A DNA stretch of 5,581 nt from JALVIU01 sp964462295 (GTDB lineage: Bacteria; Atribacterota; JALVIU01): assembly GCA_964462295.1 (NCBI GenBank), contig CAYWXH010000097.1, positions 1 through 5,581 on the forward strand. Reading direction: 5' to 3'. The notes below the pieces were generated by a model that saw nothing but the letters and a program-made list of their open reading frames with translations, ran no database searches and was not told the origin of the DNA. A program made the translations under genes and the position numbers. The stretch's first letter is position 1, and each line of letters begins with the position of its first letter. Positions 1 through 5,298 of the stretch are shown here, in pieces.

Positions 1-47
1 TTTTCCTTTCTTCTTTTGTTGTCATTGCCAGTCCTTTCCTCAGTTCT

Positions 48-86
48 GTCATTGCAAGGCCCACGGAAGTGGCCCTTGGCAATCTC
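48..86. repeat. REP-like hairpin unit 1 (inverted repeat)
   Basis: A near-perfect palindrome: ATTGC at 51-55 pairs with GCAAT at 79-83, AAGG 56-59 with CCTT 74-77, and CCAC 61-64 with GTGG 69-72. The loop is GGAA (65-68), with one bulged base (78) and one C-C mismatch (60/73). The left flank GTCATTGC and right flank GCAATCTC match the ends of the common GTCATTGCGAGG...GCAATCTC bacterial repeat. The two other hairpins in this region run the opposite way (GAGATTGC...GCAATGAC), so this copy is inverted relative to them. The hairpin could be transcribed from either side, but no T-run makes it a clear terminator. Confidence 0.7.
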
Positions 87-125
87 TCTTTTGTGGTCCC
101 TCATTCTCGTTCGTGTGGTTTCTGG

Positions 126-173
126 GCACCAGAGATTGCTTCGTCGCCCAAAATGCGGGCTCCTCGCAATGAC
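126..173. repeat. REP-like hairpin unit 2
   Basis: The unit begins GCACCAGAGATTGC and ends CTCCTCGCAATGAC. Outer arms ATTGC (135-139) and GCAAT (166-170) pair, and inner arms GCCC (146-149) and GGGC (157-160) pair, separated by an unpaired internal loop. Both ends match unit 3, which shows that they are copies of one element rather than chance palindromes. The TTCGTCGCCC and CTCCTCGCAATGAC parts are close to the consensus of a short palindromic element seen in many bacterial genomes (from memory). Confidence 0.75.
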
Positions 174-208
174 GAGTGAGGAAAGGTTGCATCACTTGGA
201 GCAAAATA

Positions 209-229
209 TGTCCCTCCTCGCAATGCCGG
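209..229. repeat. Isolated REP half-unit
   Basis: Only the right arm of the element is present: GTCCCTCCTCGCAATGCCG, matching the 3' end of the unit at 255-305 (GTCCCTCCTCGCAATGACAG) with one internal change. No matching ATTGC left arm lies within a normal unit length upstream, so this is a partial copy. Confidence 0.6.
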
Positions 230-254
230 TTGAGGAGACGGGCGAGGGTCTTAG

Positions 255-305
255 GCACCAGAGATTGCCACGTCGGGACAAAAACCGTCCCTCCTCGCAA
301 TGACA
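255..305. repeat. REP-like hairpin unit 3
   Basis: This is the second copy in the same orientation as the unit at 126-173, with the same GCACCAGAGATTGC start and CTCCTCGCAATGAC end. Outer arms ATTGC (264-268) and GCAAT (297-301) pair. The inner stem is GGGAC (275-279) with GTCCC (287-291) around a seven-base A-rich loop. The inner stem differs in sequence from unit 2 but is still complementary, so the hairpin shape seems to have been kept while the sequence changed. Confidence 0.75.
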
Positions 306-397
306 GTTGGGGGGGACACGCTTCTCACAATGACAATGGGGAGGGTGCGCTCCTCGCAATAGCAGTTGGAGAGTAAGGTCCCTCACAATTACCACTC
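287..397. repeat. Decayed tandem array of REP right-arm half-units, 29-30 bp period
   Basis: Right-arm motifs recur at an almost constant spacing. The CAAT core starts at 298, 328, 357 and 386, giving steps of 30, 29 and 29 bases. Copies read CTCCTCGCAATGACAG, CTTCTCACAATGACAA, CTCCTCGCAATAGCAG and CCCTCACAATTACCAC, diverging to the right. Each is followed by a purine-rich TTGG/GGGGAG spacer, so the whole 29-30 base block seems to be repeated, not just the core. The last copy borders the AT-rich promoter region. Confidence 0.65.
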
Positions 398-444
398 AAA
401 TAATCCCAAAATATAAACTATTTATTAAAGATTTGATATATATT

Positions 445-472
445 TTCTCAATATACCTTGACATTTTGAGAA
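445..472. promoter_or_regulatory. Candidate operator: inverted repeat flanking the -35 box
   Basis: Perfect 7-base arms TTCTCAA (445-451) and TTGAGAA (466-472) are separated by 14 bases, with arm centres 21 bp apart, or two helical turns. The -35 hexamer (458-463) lies inside the interval, so a dimeric protein bound here would compete with RNA polymerase. A 7-base inverted repeat can arise by chance in AT-rich DNA, and no regulator gene is visible, so this is only a candidate. Confidence 0.35.
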
Positions 473-485
473 TCTTTGTTAAAAT
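458..485 (+). promoter_or_regulatory. Sigma-70-type promoter of the transporter operon
   Basis: A perfect -35 hexamer TTGACA (458-463) is followed after 16 bases by TAAAAT (480-485), five of six matches to the -10 consensus. Transcription would start near 491-493, giving a 5' leader of about 40 nt before the ATG at 532. It lies directly upstream of the first gene, and no other promoter of this quality was seen between the genes. Confidence 0.65.
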
Positions 486-516
486 TAAAGTGAGTAAAGT
501 TTTAATTTCCGAAAAA

Positions 517-524
517 AGGAGGGG
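517..524 (+). promoter_or_regulatory. Ribosome binding site of the binding protein gene
   Basis: AGGAGGGG, with the AGGAGG core ending 9 bases before the ATG at 532. It fixes the start: an in-frame TTG at 433 would add 33 residues, but lies upstream of the promoter and of this site and would bury the signal peptide. Confidence 0.85.
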
Positions 525-531
525 ATTTTTT

Positions 532-1695
532 ATGAGGCGTACTTTTGTATTTGTATTGGTTTTCCTTCTTGTGGTTTCTTCTTTGGCTTTTGCGGGAAAG
601 CCCATTGTAAAAATTGCATTTATTGGACCTCTTACAGGACCTGCAGCATTTCAAGGACTTGGTGGTAGAAATGCCTTCAAACTTGCTATTATGGAGGCAA
701 AGAAACAAAACTTACCATTTAAGTTAGTTCCTGTAATCCTTGATGACCAATCAGATCCGACAGTTGCTGTAAATGCAGCCCTTAAGGTATGTTCTGACAA
801 GAGGGTACTTGTATCTATATCTCACTGGAATAGTCCCTGTGCCCTTGCCACTATTGACACCTTCCACAGATATGGACTTGCAACCATTGTTTGGGGTGCA
901 GTACATCCTGGTATCACCCAGAAAGGCTACAAAGAGGTATCACGAATTCCTACTCCTCTTACATTCCAGAACAAATTTGCTGCAAAGTTTCTCACAAATC
1001 TTGGCTATAAAACCTTTGCCGTAATCTATGAAACATCAGATTATGGAAAAGGACACAAAGATGTATTTATTAAAGCCGTAAAGGAGCTTGGAGGAGAGAT
1101 AGTATCAGAAGATGGTATTGTAGCAGGTGAGAGAAACTTCCAACCTATACTTACAAAGATAAAGGCGAAAAATCCTGATGTAGTATATTATGGTGGATAT
1201 TCTCCAGAGGCTGCACTCATAGTAACACAGATGAAAAGTGTCGGTCTTAATGCACAGTTTGTAGGTATTTCTGGTATATCTGATGCAAAGTTTATAAAAC
1301 TTGCAAAGGAAAATGCAGAAGGGACCATCGGATTTGTGGACTCTCCGCCTATGGACAAACTTCCAAAGGGAAAAGAGTTTATGATGAAATATAAAAAGGC
1401 ACACTTTAAAGAAGATATTGCACCATACAGCCCACATGCATATGATGCTACCTGGATAGCCATAGAGGCCCTAAAGAGGGCATATCCTAAACTTAAGAGG
1501 AAGAGAGTTGTAGAAGAGATAAGAAATACAAAAGACTATGATGGCGTACTTGGAAAGATCTCCTTTGATGAAAATGGACAGAGTAATATTGTCACAATCG
1601 TTGCACGTGTCGTCCAAGATGGAAAGTGGGTGCTTTGGGAAGAATCAGAATACGCAAAAGGGATAAGGAAATTAGTACCACCAAAGAATAAATAG
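532..1695 (+). CDS. Periplasmic substrate-binding protein of a HAAT/Liv-type ABC transporter
   Basis: This 387-residue protein captures the solute in the periplasm and delivers it to the permeases encoded next. Residues 1-21 form a signal peptide: Arg-Arg, a hydrophobic run 5-20, and a probable AFA|G cleavage after 21. There is no lipobox cysteine, so it should be a soluble periplasmic protein. The mature part follows the LivJ/LivK pattern (Peripla_BP_6 family) throughout: IAFIGPLTGP at 28-37, DDQSDP 71-76, TQKGY 129-133, YGKG 171-174, AGERNF 198-203, YYGGYSPE 219-226, SFDENG 344-349. Against E. coli LivJ, Ser79 is kept (Ser101) and Tyr202 is kept (Tyr223). The amino-group contacts Thr102 and Glu226 appear as Val124 and Ser247. 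The LivJ disulfide cysteines 53 and 78 are Ser74 and Asn100; the only cysteines in the mature chain are 87 and 103. The family is certain. The ligand is not: branched-chain amino acids are possible, but the pocket suggests something else. Hence no livK symbol is given. Confidence 0.93.
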   Translation: MRRTFVFVLVFLLVVSSLAFAGKPIVKIAFIGPLTGPAAFQGLGGRNAFKLAIMEAKKQNLPFKLVPVILDDQSDPTVAVNAALKVCSDKRVLVSISHWNSPCALATIDTFHRYGLATIVWGAVHPGITQKGYKEVSRIPTPLTFQNKFAAKFLTNLGYKTFAVIYETSDYGKGHKDVFIKAVKELGGEIVSEDGIVAGERNFQPILTKIKAKNPDVVYYGGYSPEAALIVTQMKSVGLNAQFVGISGISDAKFIKLAKENAEGTIGFVDSPPMDKLPKGKEFMMKYKKAHFKEDIAPYSPHAYDATWIAIEALKRAYPKLKRKRVVEEIRNTKDYDGVLGKISFDENGQSNIVTIVARVVQDGKWVLWEESEYAKGIRKLVPPKNK

Positions 1696-1699
1696 GAAA

Positions 1700-1728
1700 A
1701 AAGAAGGGGGGTACCCCCTCTTTTATAA
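1700..1728 (+). terminator. Hairpin with short T-run between binding protein and permease genes (attenuator or 3'-end stabiliser)
   Basis: A run of six G (1706-1711) and a run of five C (1714-1718) form a stem AGGGGG/CCCCCT around a GTA loop. An A/G-rich left flank can extend the pairing with the T-rich right flank. TTTT (1721-1724) follows at once, the layout of a weak Rho-independent terminator. It starts a few bases after the binding protein stop codon and ends before the next ribosome binding site. Partial termination or protection of the upstream mRNA would give more binding protein than membrane parts, as is usual for such operons. The T-run is short, so read-through is expected. Confidence 0.6.
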
Positions 1729-1730
1729 AT

Positions 1731-1737
1731 AGGAGGG
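1731..1737 (+). promoter_or_regulatory. Ribosome binding site of the first permease gene
   Basis: AGGAGGG, with the AGGAGG core 4 bases before the ATG at 1741. It is strong but closely spaced, and lies just outside the hairpin at 1700-1728, so it stays accessible when the hairpin folds. Confidence 0.75.
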
Positions 1738-1740
1738 ACT

Positions 1741-2655
1741 ATGGCTTCAACTATAACTCAACAACTTCTAAATGTTATTATGCTTGGTTCTCTTTATTCA
1801 CTTGTTGCGATAGGGTTCACACTCTTTTTTGGCGTTCTTGACCTTATAAACTTTGCACATGGTGATGTGTTTATGCTGGGGAGTTTTGTTGCACTTTTTC
1901 TCTTTATGAGTATTGCCTTTTTTTCCTCACTTAATTTTTTTGTAGTTTTGCTCCTTTTTATAATCACAGGTATAATTGTTGTTATTGCAGGGCTTTTAAT
2001 ATACAGACTTACCATAAAACCGCTTGCCACATCTCCTCCCCTTATGATGCTTCTTGTAACAGTGGGGGTATCTATATTTATTCGTGAAGCTGTTATGTTA
2101 TTTTTCCCAGATGGTGCATCTCCTCACCCATTCCCAAAAATCTTTCCCGATATTACGTACAAACTGTTTGGTATGAATATTCCCGCAGGTTATATCTTTA
2201 TAATAGCAATTTCTATTGTCCTTGTAGTTGCTATGTCTTTGTTTGTAAATAAGACCAAGTTGGGTATGTCTATAAGGGCAACAGCACAAGATAGGGAAGC
2301 TGCTCTTATGATGGGTGTAGATATAGATAAAACCATTGCTGTTACCTTTATTATAGGTTCTTTACTTGCAGGTATAGGTGGTATATTAAATGGTGCATAC
2401 TATAGTACCATAAAATATGATATGGGATTTATCGCAGGAATCAAGGGTTTTTCCTGTTCTGTAGTTGGAGGCCTTGGTAATGTATATGGCGCAATTCTTG
2501 GAAGTTTTGTTATTGCATTTTTGGAGACTATAGGTGCTGCATTTTTGCCTCTTGGTGCAGAATATAAGGATGTTTTTACATTTATCATTGTTATCATATT
2601 TCTCGTTATAAGACCATCTGGTCTTATGGGTGAGAAAAAATTTGAGAAGGTATAA
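1741..2655 (+). CDS. livH: HAAT-family ABC transporter permease, LivH type
   Basis: A 304-residue integral inner-membrane protein that forms half of the transport channel, paired with the LivM-type protein encoded next. Length and hydrophobic pattern fit LivH (about 300 residues, eight membrane segments), with hydrophobic runs near 10-33, 43-62, 64-88, 100-121, 149-169, 198-217, 238-266 and 277-291. Family landmarks are YSLVAIGFTLFFGVLDLINF (19-38) followed by AHGD, the cytoplasmic coupling loop LGMSIRATAQDREAALMMG (174-192) with the EAA-type residues Glu186, Ala187, Ala188 and Gly192 that dock onto an ATPase, GGLGNVYGAILG (243-254), and the C-terminal RPSGLMG (291-297). It starts 45 bases after the binding protein gene, past a hairpin, and ends 10 bases before the second permease. 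The symbol marks the family position, not a proven leucine/isoleucine/valine substrate. Confidence 0.93.
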   Translation: MASTITQQLLNVIMLGSLYSLVAIGFTLFFGVLDLINFAHGDVFMLGSFVALFLFMSIAFFSSLNFFVVLLLFIITGIIVVIAGLLIYRLTIKPLATSPPLMMLLVTVGVSIFIREAVMLFFPDGASPHPFPKIFPDITYKLFGMNIPAGYIFIIAISIVLVVAMSLFVNKTKLGMSIRATAQDREAALMMGVDIDKTIAVTFIIGSLLAGIGGILNGAYYSTIKYDMGFIAGIKGFSCSVVGGLGNVYGAILGSFVIAFLETIGAAFLPLGAEYKDVFTFIIVIIFLVIRPSGLMGEKKFEKV

Positions 2656-2660
2656 GGGGG
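2654..2660 (+). promoter_or_regulatory. Ribosome binding site of the second permease gene
   Basis: AAGGGGG lies 5 bases before the ATG at 2666 and overlaps the stop codon of the upstream gene (2653-2655). It favours 2666 over an in-frame GTG at 2630, which would add 12 charged residues inside the upstream gene and has no such site. Confidence 0.65.
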
Positions 2661-2665
2661 CAGAG

Positions 2666-3826
2666 ATGGGAAAGATTCTTACTATTTCTATATTGGAAAT
2701 TTTAGTACTTCTGGTGTCTGTTCTTGCCCTTAAGGTAGAATCTACCATTTGGTTTTTGGCTATCCTTTTTGGTATTGTTCTGACTATTTACGTAGGTGTT
2801 AAAAATGAAAATCTAAAGAAAAAGCTTTCAGAGCTTTTTGCCTCTTCTAGAAAGTTTGCTATTACTATAGGGGTTATACTGATCTTTGTGTTTCCGCTCT
2901 TTTTTACAGATAGCCCCTATTGGATATTTGTAATAACTATTGGTGTTATTTATATAATCCTTGCCATAGGGCTTAATATGATGCTTGGGAGTTTAGATCT
3001 TGTAAATCTTGGATTTGCTGCATTTTTTGGAATAGGGGCATATACAGTAGGGATGCTTACAGCAAAGTATGGACTCCATATCCCATACCTTATTGTCTTT
3101 TTGTTGGCAGGGCTTGTGGCTATGATTTTTGGGCTTTTACTCTGTCTCCCTACAATGGGTATGAAGGGGTATTATTTTTCCCTTACCACTATTGCATTTG
3201 GTCTTGCAGTGGAGCTTACAATAAATAATTTGGAATGGACAGGGGGGCCGGGAGGTATAAAGAACATTCCTCATATCTCACTTTTTGGCCTTGATCTGGG
3301 AAATAGTTATACACTTTTTGGATATGATCTCCCATTTCAGATAAATTATTTTTACTTTGCCCTAATTGTTATGCTTCTGGTTATGTTTGTGGCATGGCTT
3401 ATCCATAATTCACGAATAGGGCTTGCTTGGAATGCCATAAAAGAAGACGATATAGCAGCCAGGGCCCAGGGTATAAATATAAAGATTTATAGGATCTATG
3501 CATTTGCTCTCGGTTCATTTATTGCAGGGATGGCAGGTGCTATATTTGCACCCCTTATGGGGTATATCGCACCTACCAATTTTACATATGCACACTCTAT
3601 AACAATGGTAGCTATGGTAATCCTTGGTGGAATAGACAATATAGTGGGTATTGCTCTTGGTGCCTTTTTGCTATCCATTGCCCCTGAAAAATTTAGGGCA
3701 TTTGCCGATTATAGGATGCTTATTTATGCCCTTATAATTATACTTATGGTAATCTATAGACCACAAGGATTAATACCTAAAAAGATAAGAAAGTATGACT
3801 TTATAGGTGGTGCAAAAGATGAGTGA
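2666..3826 (+). CDS. livM: HAAT-family ABC transporter permease, LivM type
   Basis: A 386-residue inner-membrane protein, the second half of the channel. Two hydrophobic segments (about 5-22 and 27-45) and a short Lys-rich cytoplasmic stretch (46-63) precede the conserved permease core; such an N-terminal addition is also found in E. coli LivM. Core landmarks are IGLNMMLGSLDLVNLGFAAF (101-120) continuing into FGIGAYT, MKGYYFSLTTIAFG (166-179), GGPGGI (193-198), the coupling loop SRIGLAWNAIKEDDIAARAQ (249-268) with Glu260, Ala264, Ala265 and Gly269 of the EAA-type motif, and the C-terminal YRPQGLIPKK (364-373). One oddity: in GGIDNIVG (321-328) Asp324 stands where most relatives have Gly, from memory of the family. 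It starts 10 bases after the first permease gene and overlaps the first ATPase gene by 8 bases, so translation is probably coupled. Confidence 0.92.
   Translation: MGKILTISILEILVLLVSVLALKVESTIWFLAILFGIVLTIYVGVKNENLKKKLSELFASSRKFAITIGVILIFVFPLFFTDSPYWIFVITIGVIYIILAIGLNMMLGSLDLVNLGFAAFFGIGAYTVGMLTAKYGLHIPYLIVFLLAGLVAMIFGLLLCLPTMGMKGYYFSLTTIAFGLAVELTINNLEWTGGPGGIKNIPHISLFGLDLGNSYTLFGYDLPFQINYFYFALIVMLLVMFVAWLIHNSRIGLAWNAIKEDDIAARAQGINIKIYRIYAFALGSFIAGMAGAIFAPLMGYIAPTNFTYAHSITMVAMVILGGIDNIVGIALGAFLLSIAPEKFRAFADYRMLIYALIIILMVIYRPQGLIPKKIRKYDFIGGAKDE
3805..3810 (+). promoter_or_regulatory. Ribosome binding site of the first ATPase gene
   Basis: AGGTGG within the end of the upstream permease gene, 8 bases before the ATG at 3819. 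It selects 3819 over an in-frame GTG at 3807, which overlaps this site itself. Confidence 0.65.
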
Positions 3827-4604
3827 GAATATACTAAGGGTAGAGAATATAACGATTCAATTTGGTGGGCTTAAGGCAGTAGAGGATGTAAGCTTTGAAG
3901 TAAGGAGAGGTCAAATATATGGTATTATCGGTCCAAATGGTGCAGGCAAGACAACTATACTTAATGCAATAAGTGGGATATATCCACCTGTTCATGGAAA
4001 TATATATTTTAAAGACAAAGACATAACAGGCATAGAACCTCATATTTTGGTAGATCGGGGAATAGCACGAACATTTCAAAATAGTAGACTTTTTTGGGAT
4101 CTCTCTGTGTTAGATAATGTACTCTTGGGAATGCATACGAGAAAAAAGATGGGACTATTTAGGGCTATTTTTAATAGAAGCTATGTGAATCAAGAATTTA
4201 GAGAGAGTATAAAAGAGGCAGAGGAGTTACTTGCATTTTTCAATCCTGAACTTGTTGAGAGAAAGTTTCAGGATGCAAAATCTCTTCCACATGCAGATAA
4301 GAGAAGGCTTGAGATCTGTCGTGCACTTGCGTCAAATCCGGACCTTGTGTTATTAGATGAACCATCTGCCGGTATGGACCCAAAAGAGACACGCACTCTA
4401 ATGGAAGAGCTCAAAAAGATTCAAGAACTACGGGAGAATATCACTATGATAATTATAGAACATGATATGAGGCTTATAGGTGGTGTAACAGATAGGGTAT
4501 TGGTCCTTGATCATGGGAAAAAGATCTCAGAGGGGACATTCTCTGAGGTCTCTTCTGACCCACGAGTTATAAGTGCATATCTTGGAGGTAGTCCAGATGC
4601 TTAA
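3819..4604 (+). CDS. livG: HAAT-family ABC transporter ATPase, LivG type, with an atypical signature motif
   Basis: A 261-residue cytoplasmic ATPase that, with the LivF-type partner, powers import. Seen in order: Walker A GPNGAGKTT (38-46), Q-loop Gln87 in RTFQNSR, signature region 156-170, Walker B DLVLLDEP (175-182) with catalytic Glu181, D-loop SAGMDP (183-188), and switch His215 in EHDM. Length and the C-terminal ISAYLGG ending are typical of LivG. The signature is odd: relatives usually read LSYGQ or LPYGD, whereas here it is LPHAD (156-160), with Ala159 in place of the highly conserved Gly. The flanking RRLEICRAL is otherwise normal and the frame is intact, so this is a substitution and not a frameshift. 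The ATG overlaps the end of the upstream permease gene (ATGAGTGA), and the 3' end overlaps the next ATPase gene by 8 bases. Confidence 0.93.
   Translation: MSENILRVENITIQFGGLKAVEDVSFEVRRGQIYGIIGPNGAGKTTILNAISGIYPPVHGNIYFKDKDITGIEPHILVDRGIARTFQNSRLFWDLSVLDNVLLGMHTRKKMGLFRAIFNRSYVNQEFRESIKEAEELLAFFNPELVERKFQDAKSLPHADKRRLEICRALASNPDLVLLDEPSAGMDPKETRTLMEELKKIQELRENITMIIIEHDMRLIGGVTDRVLVLDHGKKISEGTFSEVSSDPRVISAYLGGSPDA
4584..4589 (+). promoter_or_regulatory. Ribosome binding site of the second ATPase gene
   Basis: GGAGGT inside the last codons of the upstream ATPase gene, 7 bases before the ATG at 4597. It selects 4597 over an in-frame GTG at 4573, which lies upstream of this site. Confidence 0.75.
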
Positions 4605-5298
4605 GATAGAGCATGTAGATACATACTATGGCACAGTAAAATGTCTTATGGATGTAAGCCTTGAGGTAAAAAAGGGAGAAATTGTAAGTCTTTTGGGGAG
4701 TAATGGTGCAGGAAAGACTACCACTATAAAAACTGTTTTAGGACTTGTAAGGCCAAAGGTTGGTAAAGTGGTATTTGAAGGTGTAGAAATCTCTAAAGTA
4801 AAGACCCCTGATATTATAAAAAATGGTATAAGTGTAGTACCTGAAGGGAGAAGGGTTTTCCCAAAAATGACAGTCAGAGAAAATCTTATAATGGGTGCAT
4901 ATTTTTTAAATGACAAGAGAGAGCTTGAAAAGAGGATGGATAAGATGTTCGAACTTTTCCCAAGACTTCACGAAAGGATCAACCAACTTGCAGGGACCCT
5001 CTCAGGTGGGGAACAACAGATGCTTGCAGTGGGGCGTGCCCTTATGGGAAAACCAAGACTTCTCATGCTTGATGAGCCCTCTTTGGGACTTGCGCCAATA
5101 CTTGTGGAGGAGGTATTTGAGGTAATTCAGAAGATCCGTAAAAGTGGGGTTACCGTGCTTTTGGTAGAACAAAATGCAAAAAAGGCCCTTGAGATTTCGG
5201 ATAGGGGCTATGTACTGCAAAAAGGGCAGATTATATTCCAAGGTCCATCCAAAGAGCTTTTAGATAGTAAAGAGATAAAGGAGGCGTATCTTTCATAA
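4597..5298 (+). CDS. livF: HAAT-family ABC transporter ATPase, LivF type
   Basis: A 233-residue cytoplasmic ATPase, the partner of the LivG-type protein and the usual length for LivF. Seen in order: Walker A GSNGAGKTT (34-42), the LivF-specific VPEGRRVFPKMTVRENL region (81-97) with Glu83 at the Q-loop position, a canonical signature LSGGEQQ (135-141), Walker B RLLMLDEP (154-161) with catalytic Glu160, SLGLAP (162-167), and LVEQNAKKAL (189-198), in which Gln192 takes the place of the switch histidine. The PEGR and VEQNA forms are normal for LivF. Its ATG overlaps the LivG-type stop (ATGCTTAA), and its own stop shares one base with the next start (TAATG), a strong sign of translational coupling with the amidohydrolase gene. 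Confidence 0.94.
   Translation: MLKIEHVDTYYGTVKCLMDVSLEVKKGEIVSLLGSNGAGKTTTIKTVLGLVRPKVGKVVFEGVEISKVKTPDIIKNGISVVPEGRRVFPKMTVRENLIMGAYFLNDKRELEKRMDKMFELFPRLHERINQLAGTLSGGEQQMLAVGRALMGKPRLLMLDEPSLGLAPILVEEVFEVIQKIRKSGVTVLLVEQNAKKALEISDRGYVLQKGQIIFQGPSKELLDSKEIKEAYLS
5278..5284 (+). promoter_or_regulatory. Ribosome binding site of the amidohydrolase gene
   Basis: AAGGAGG in the last codons of the LivF-type gene, 13 bases before the ATG at 5298. The spacing is longer than usual, but the TAATG junction allows a terminating ribosome to restart, so the two signals may work together. Confidence 0.5.

Larger units (their letters stand above)
1..400. other. Non-coding intergenic region carrying REP-like repeats
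   Basis: This 400-base stretch has no gene I can support. It is clearly richer in G+C than the AT-rich operon that follows, and is built from copies and fragments of arms resembling GTCATTGC and CCTCGCAATGAC. Open frames exist on both strands, but their translations consist of repeat-derived Arg/His/Cys-rich sequence, lack ribosome binding sites and overlap one another. No tRNA- or rRNA-like structure was seen. The upstream gene, if close, ends outside the window. The repeats end near 397, just before the AT-rich promoter region. Confidence 0.75.

Noticed and set aside
51..83. Hairpin as a terminator of an upstream gene
   Set aside because: The stem is followed by CTCTCTTTTG with no clean T-run, and its arms match the other repeat units, so repeat element is the better explanation.
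16..303. 95-codon open frame on the + strand, with 67- to 83-codon frames on the - strand (49-300, 192-395)
   Set aside because: They translate repeat arms (HQRLLRRPK, HCEE, RHQRLPRRDK), overlap each other on both strands and lack ribosome binding sites; they are products of the GC-rich repeats.
287..397. Possible CRISPR array, because of the 29-30 bp period
   Set aside because: The whole 29-30 base block is repeated and decays; there are no unique spacers between constant repeats, and no cas genes in the window.
433..531. N-terminal extension of the binding protein from a TTG at 433
   Set aside because: It would start upstream of the promoter -35 and -10 boxes and place 33 residues before a clear signal peptide. 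ATG 532 has a strong AGGAGG site.
1105..1463. Antisense open frames of 91 and 110 codons within the binding protein gene
   Set aside because: They are Cys/Phe/Tyr-rich shadows of a gene with clear family motifs on the + strand, overlap each other, and resemble no family.
2386..2748. Antisense 120-codon open frame across the permease junction
   Set aside because: It lies opposite two well-supported permease genes, shows no start signal and no recognisable motif.
4626..4916. Antisense 96-codon open frame within the second ATPase gene
   Set aside because: It is opposite the Walker A to Q-loop coding region, whose + strand motifs are unmistakable; no independent evidence of a gene.
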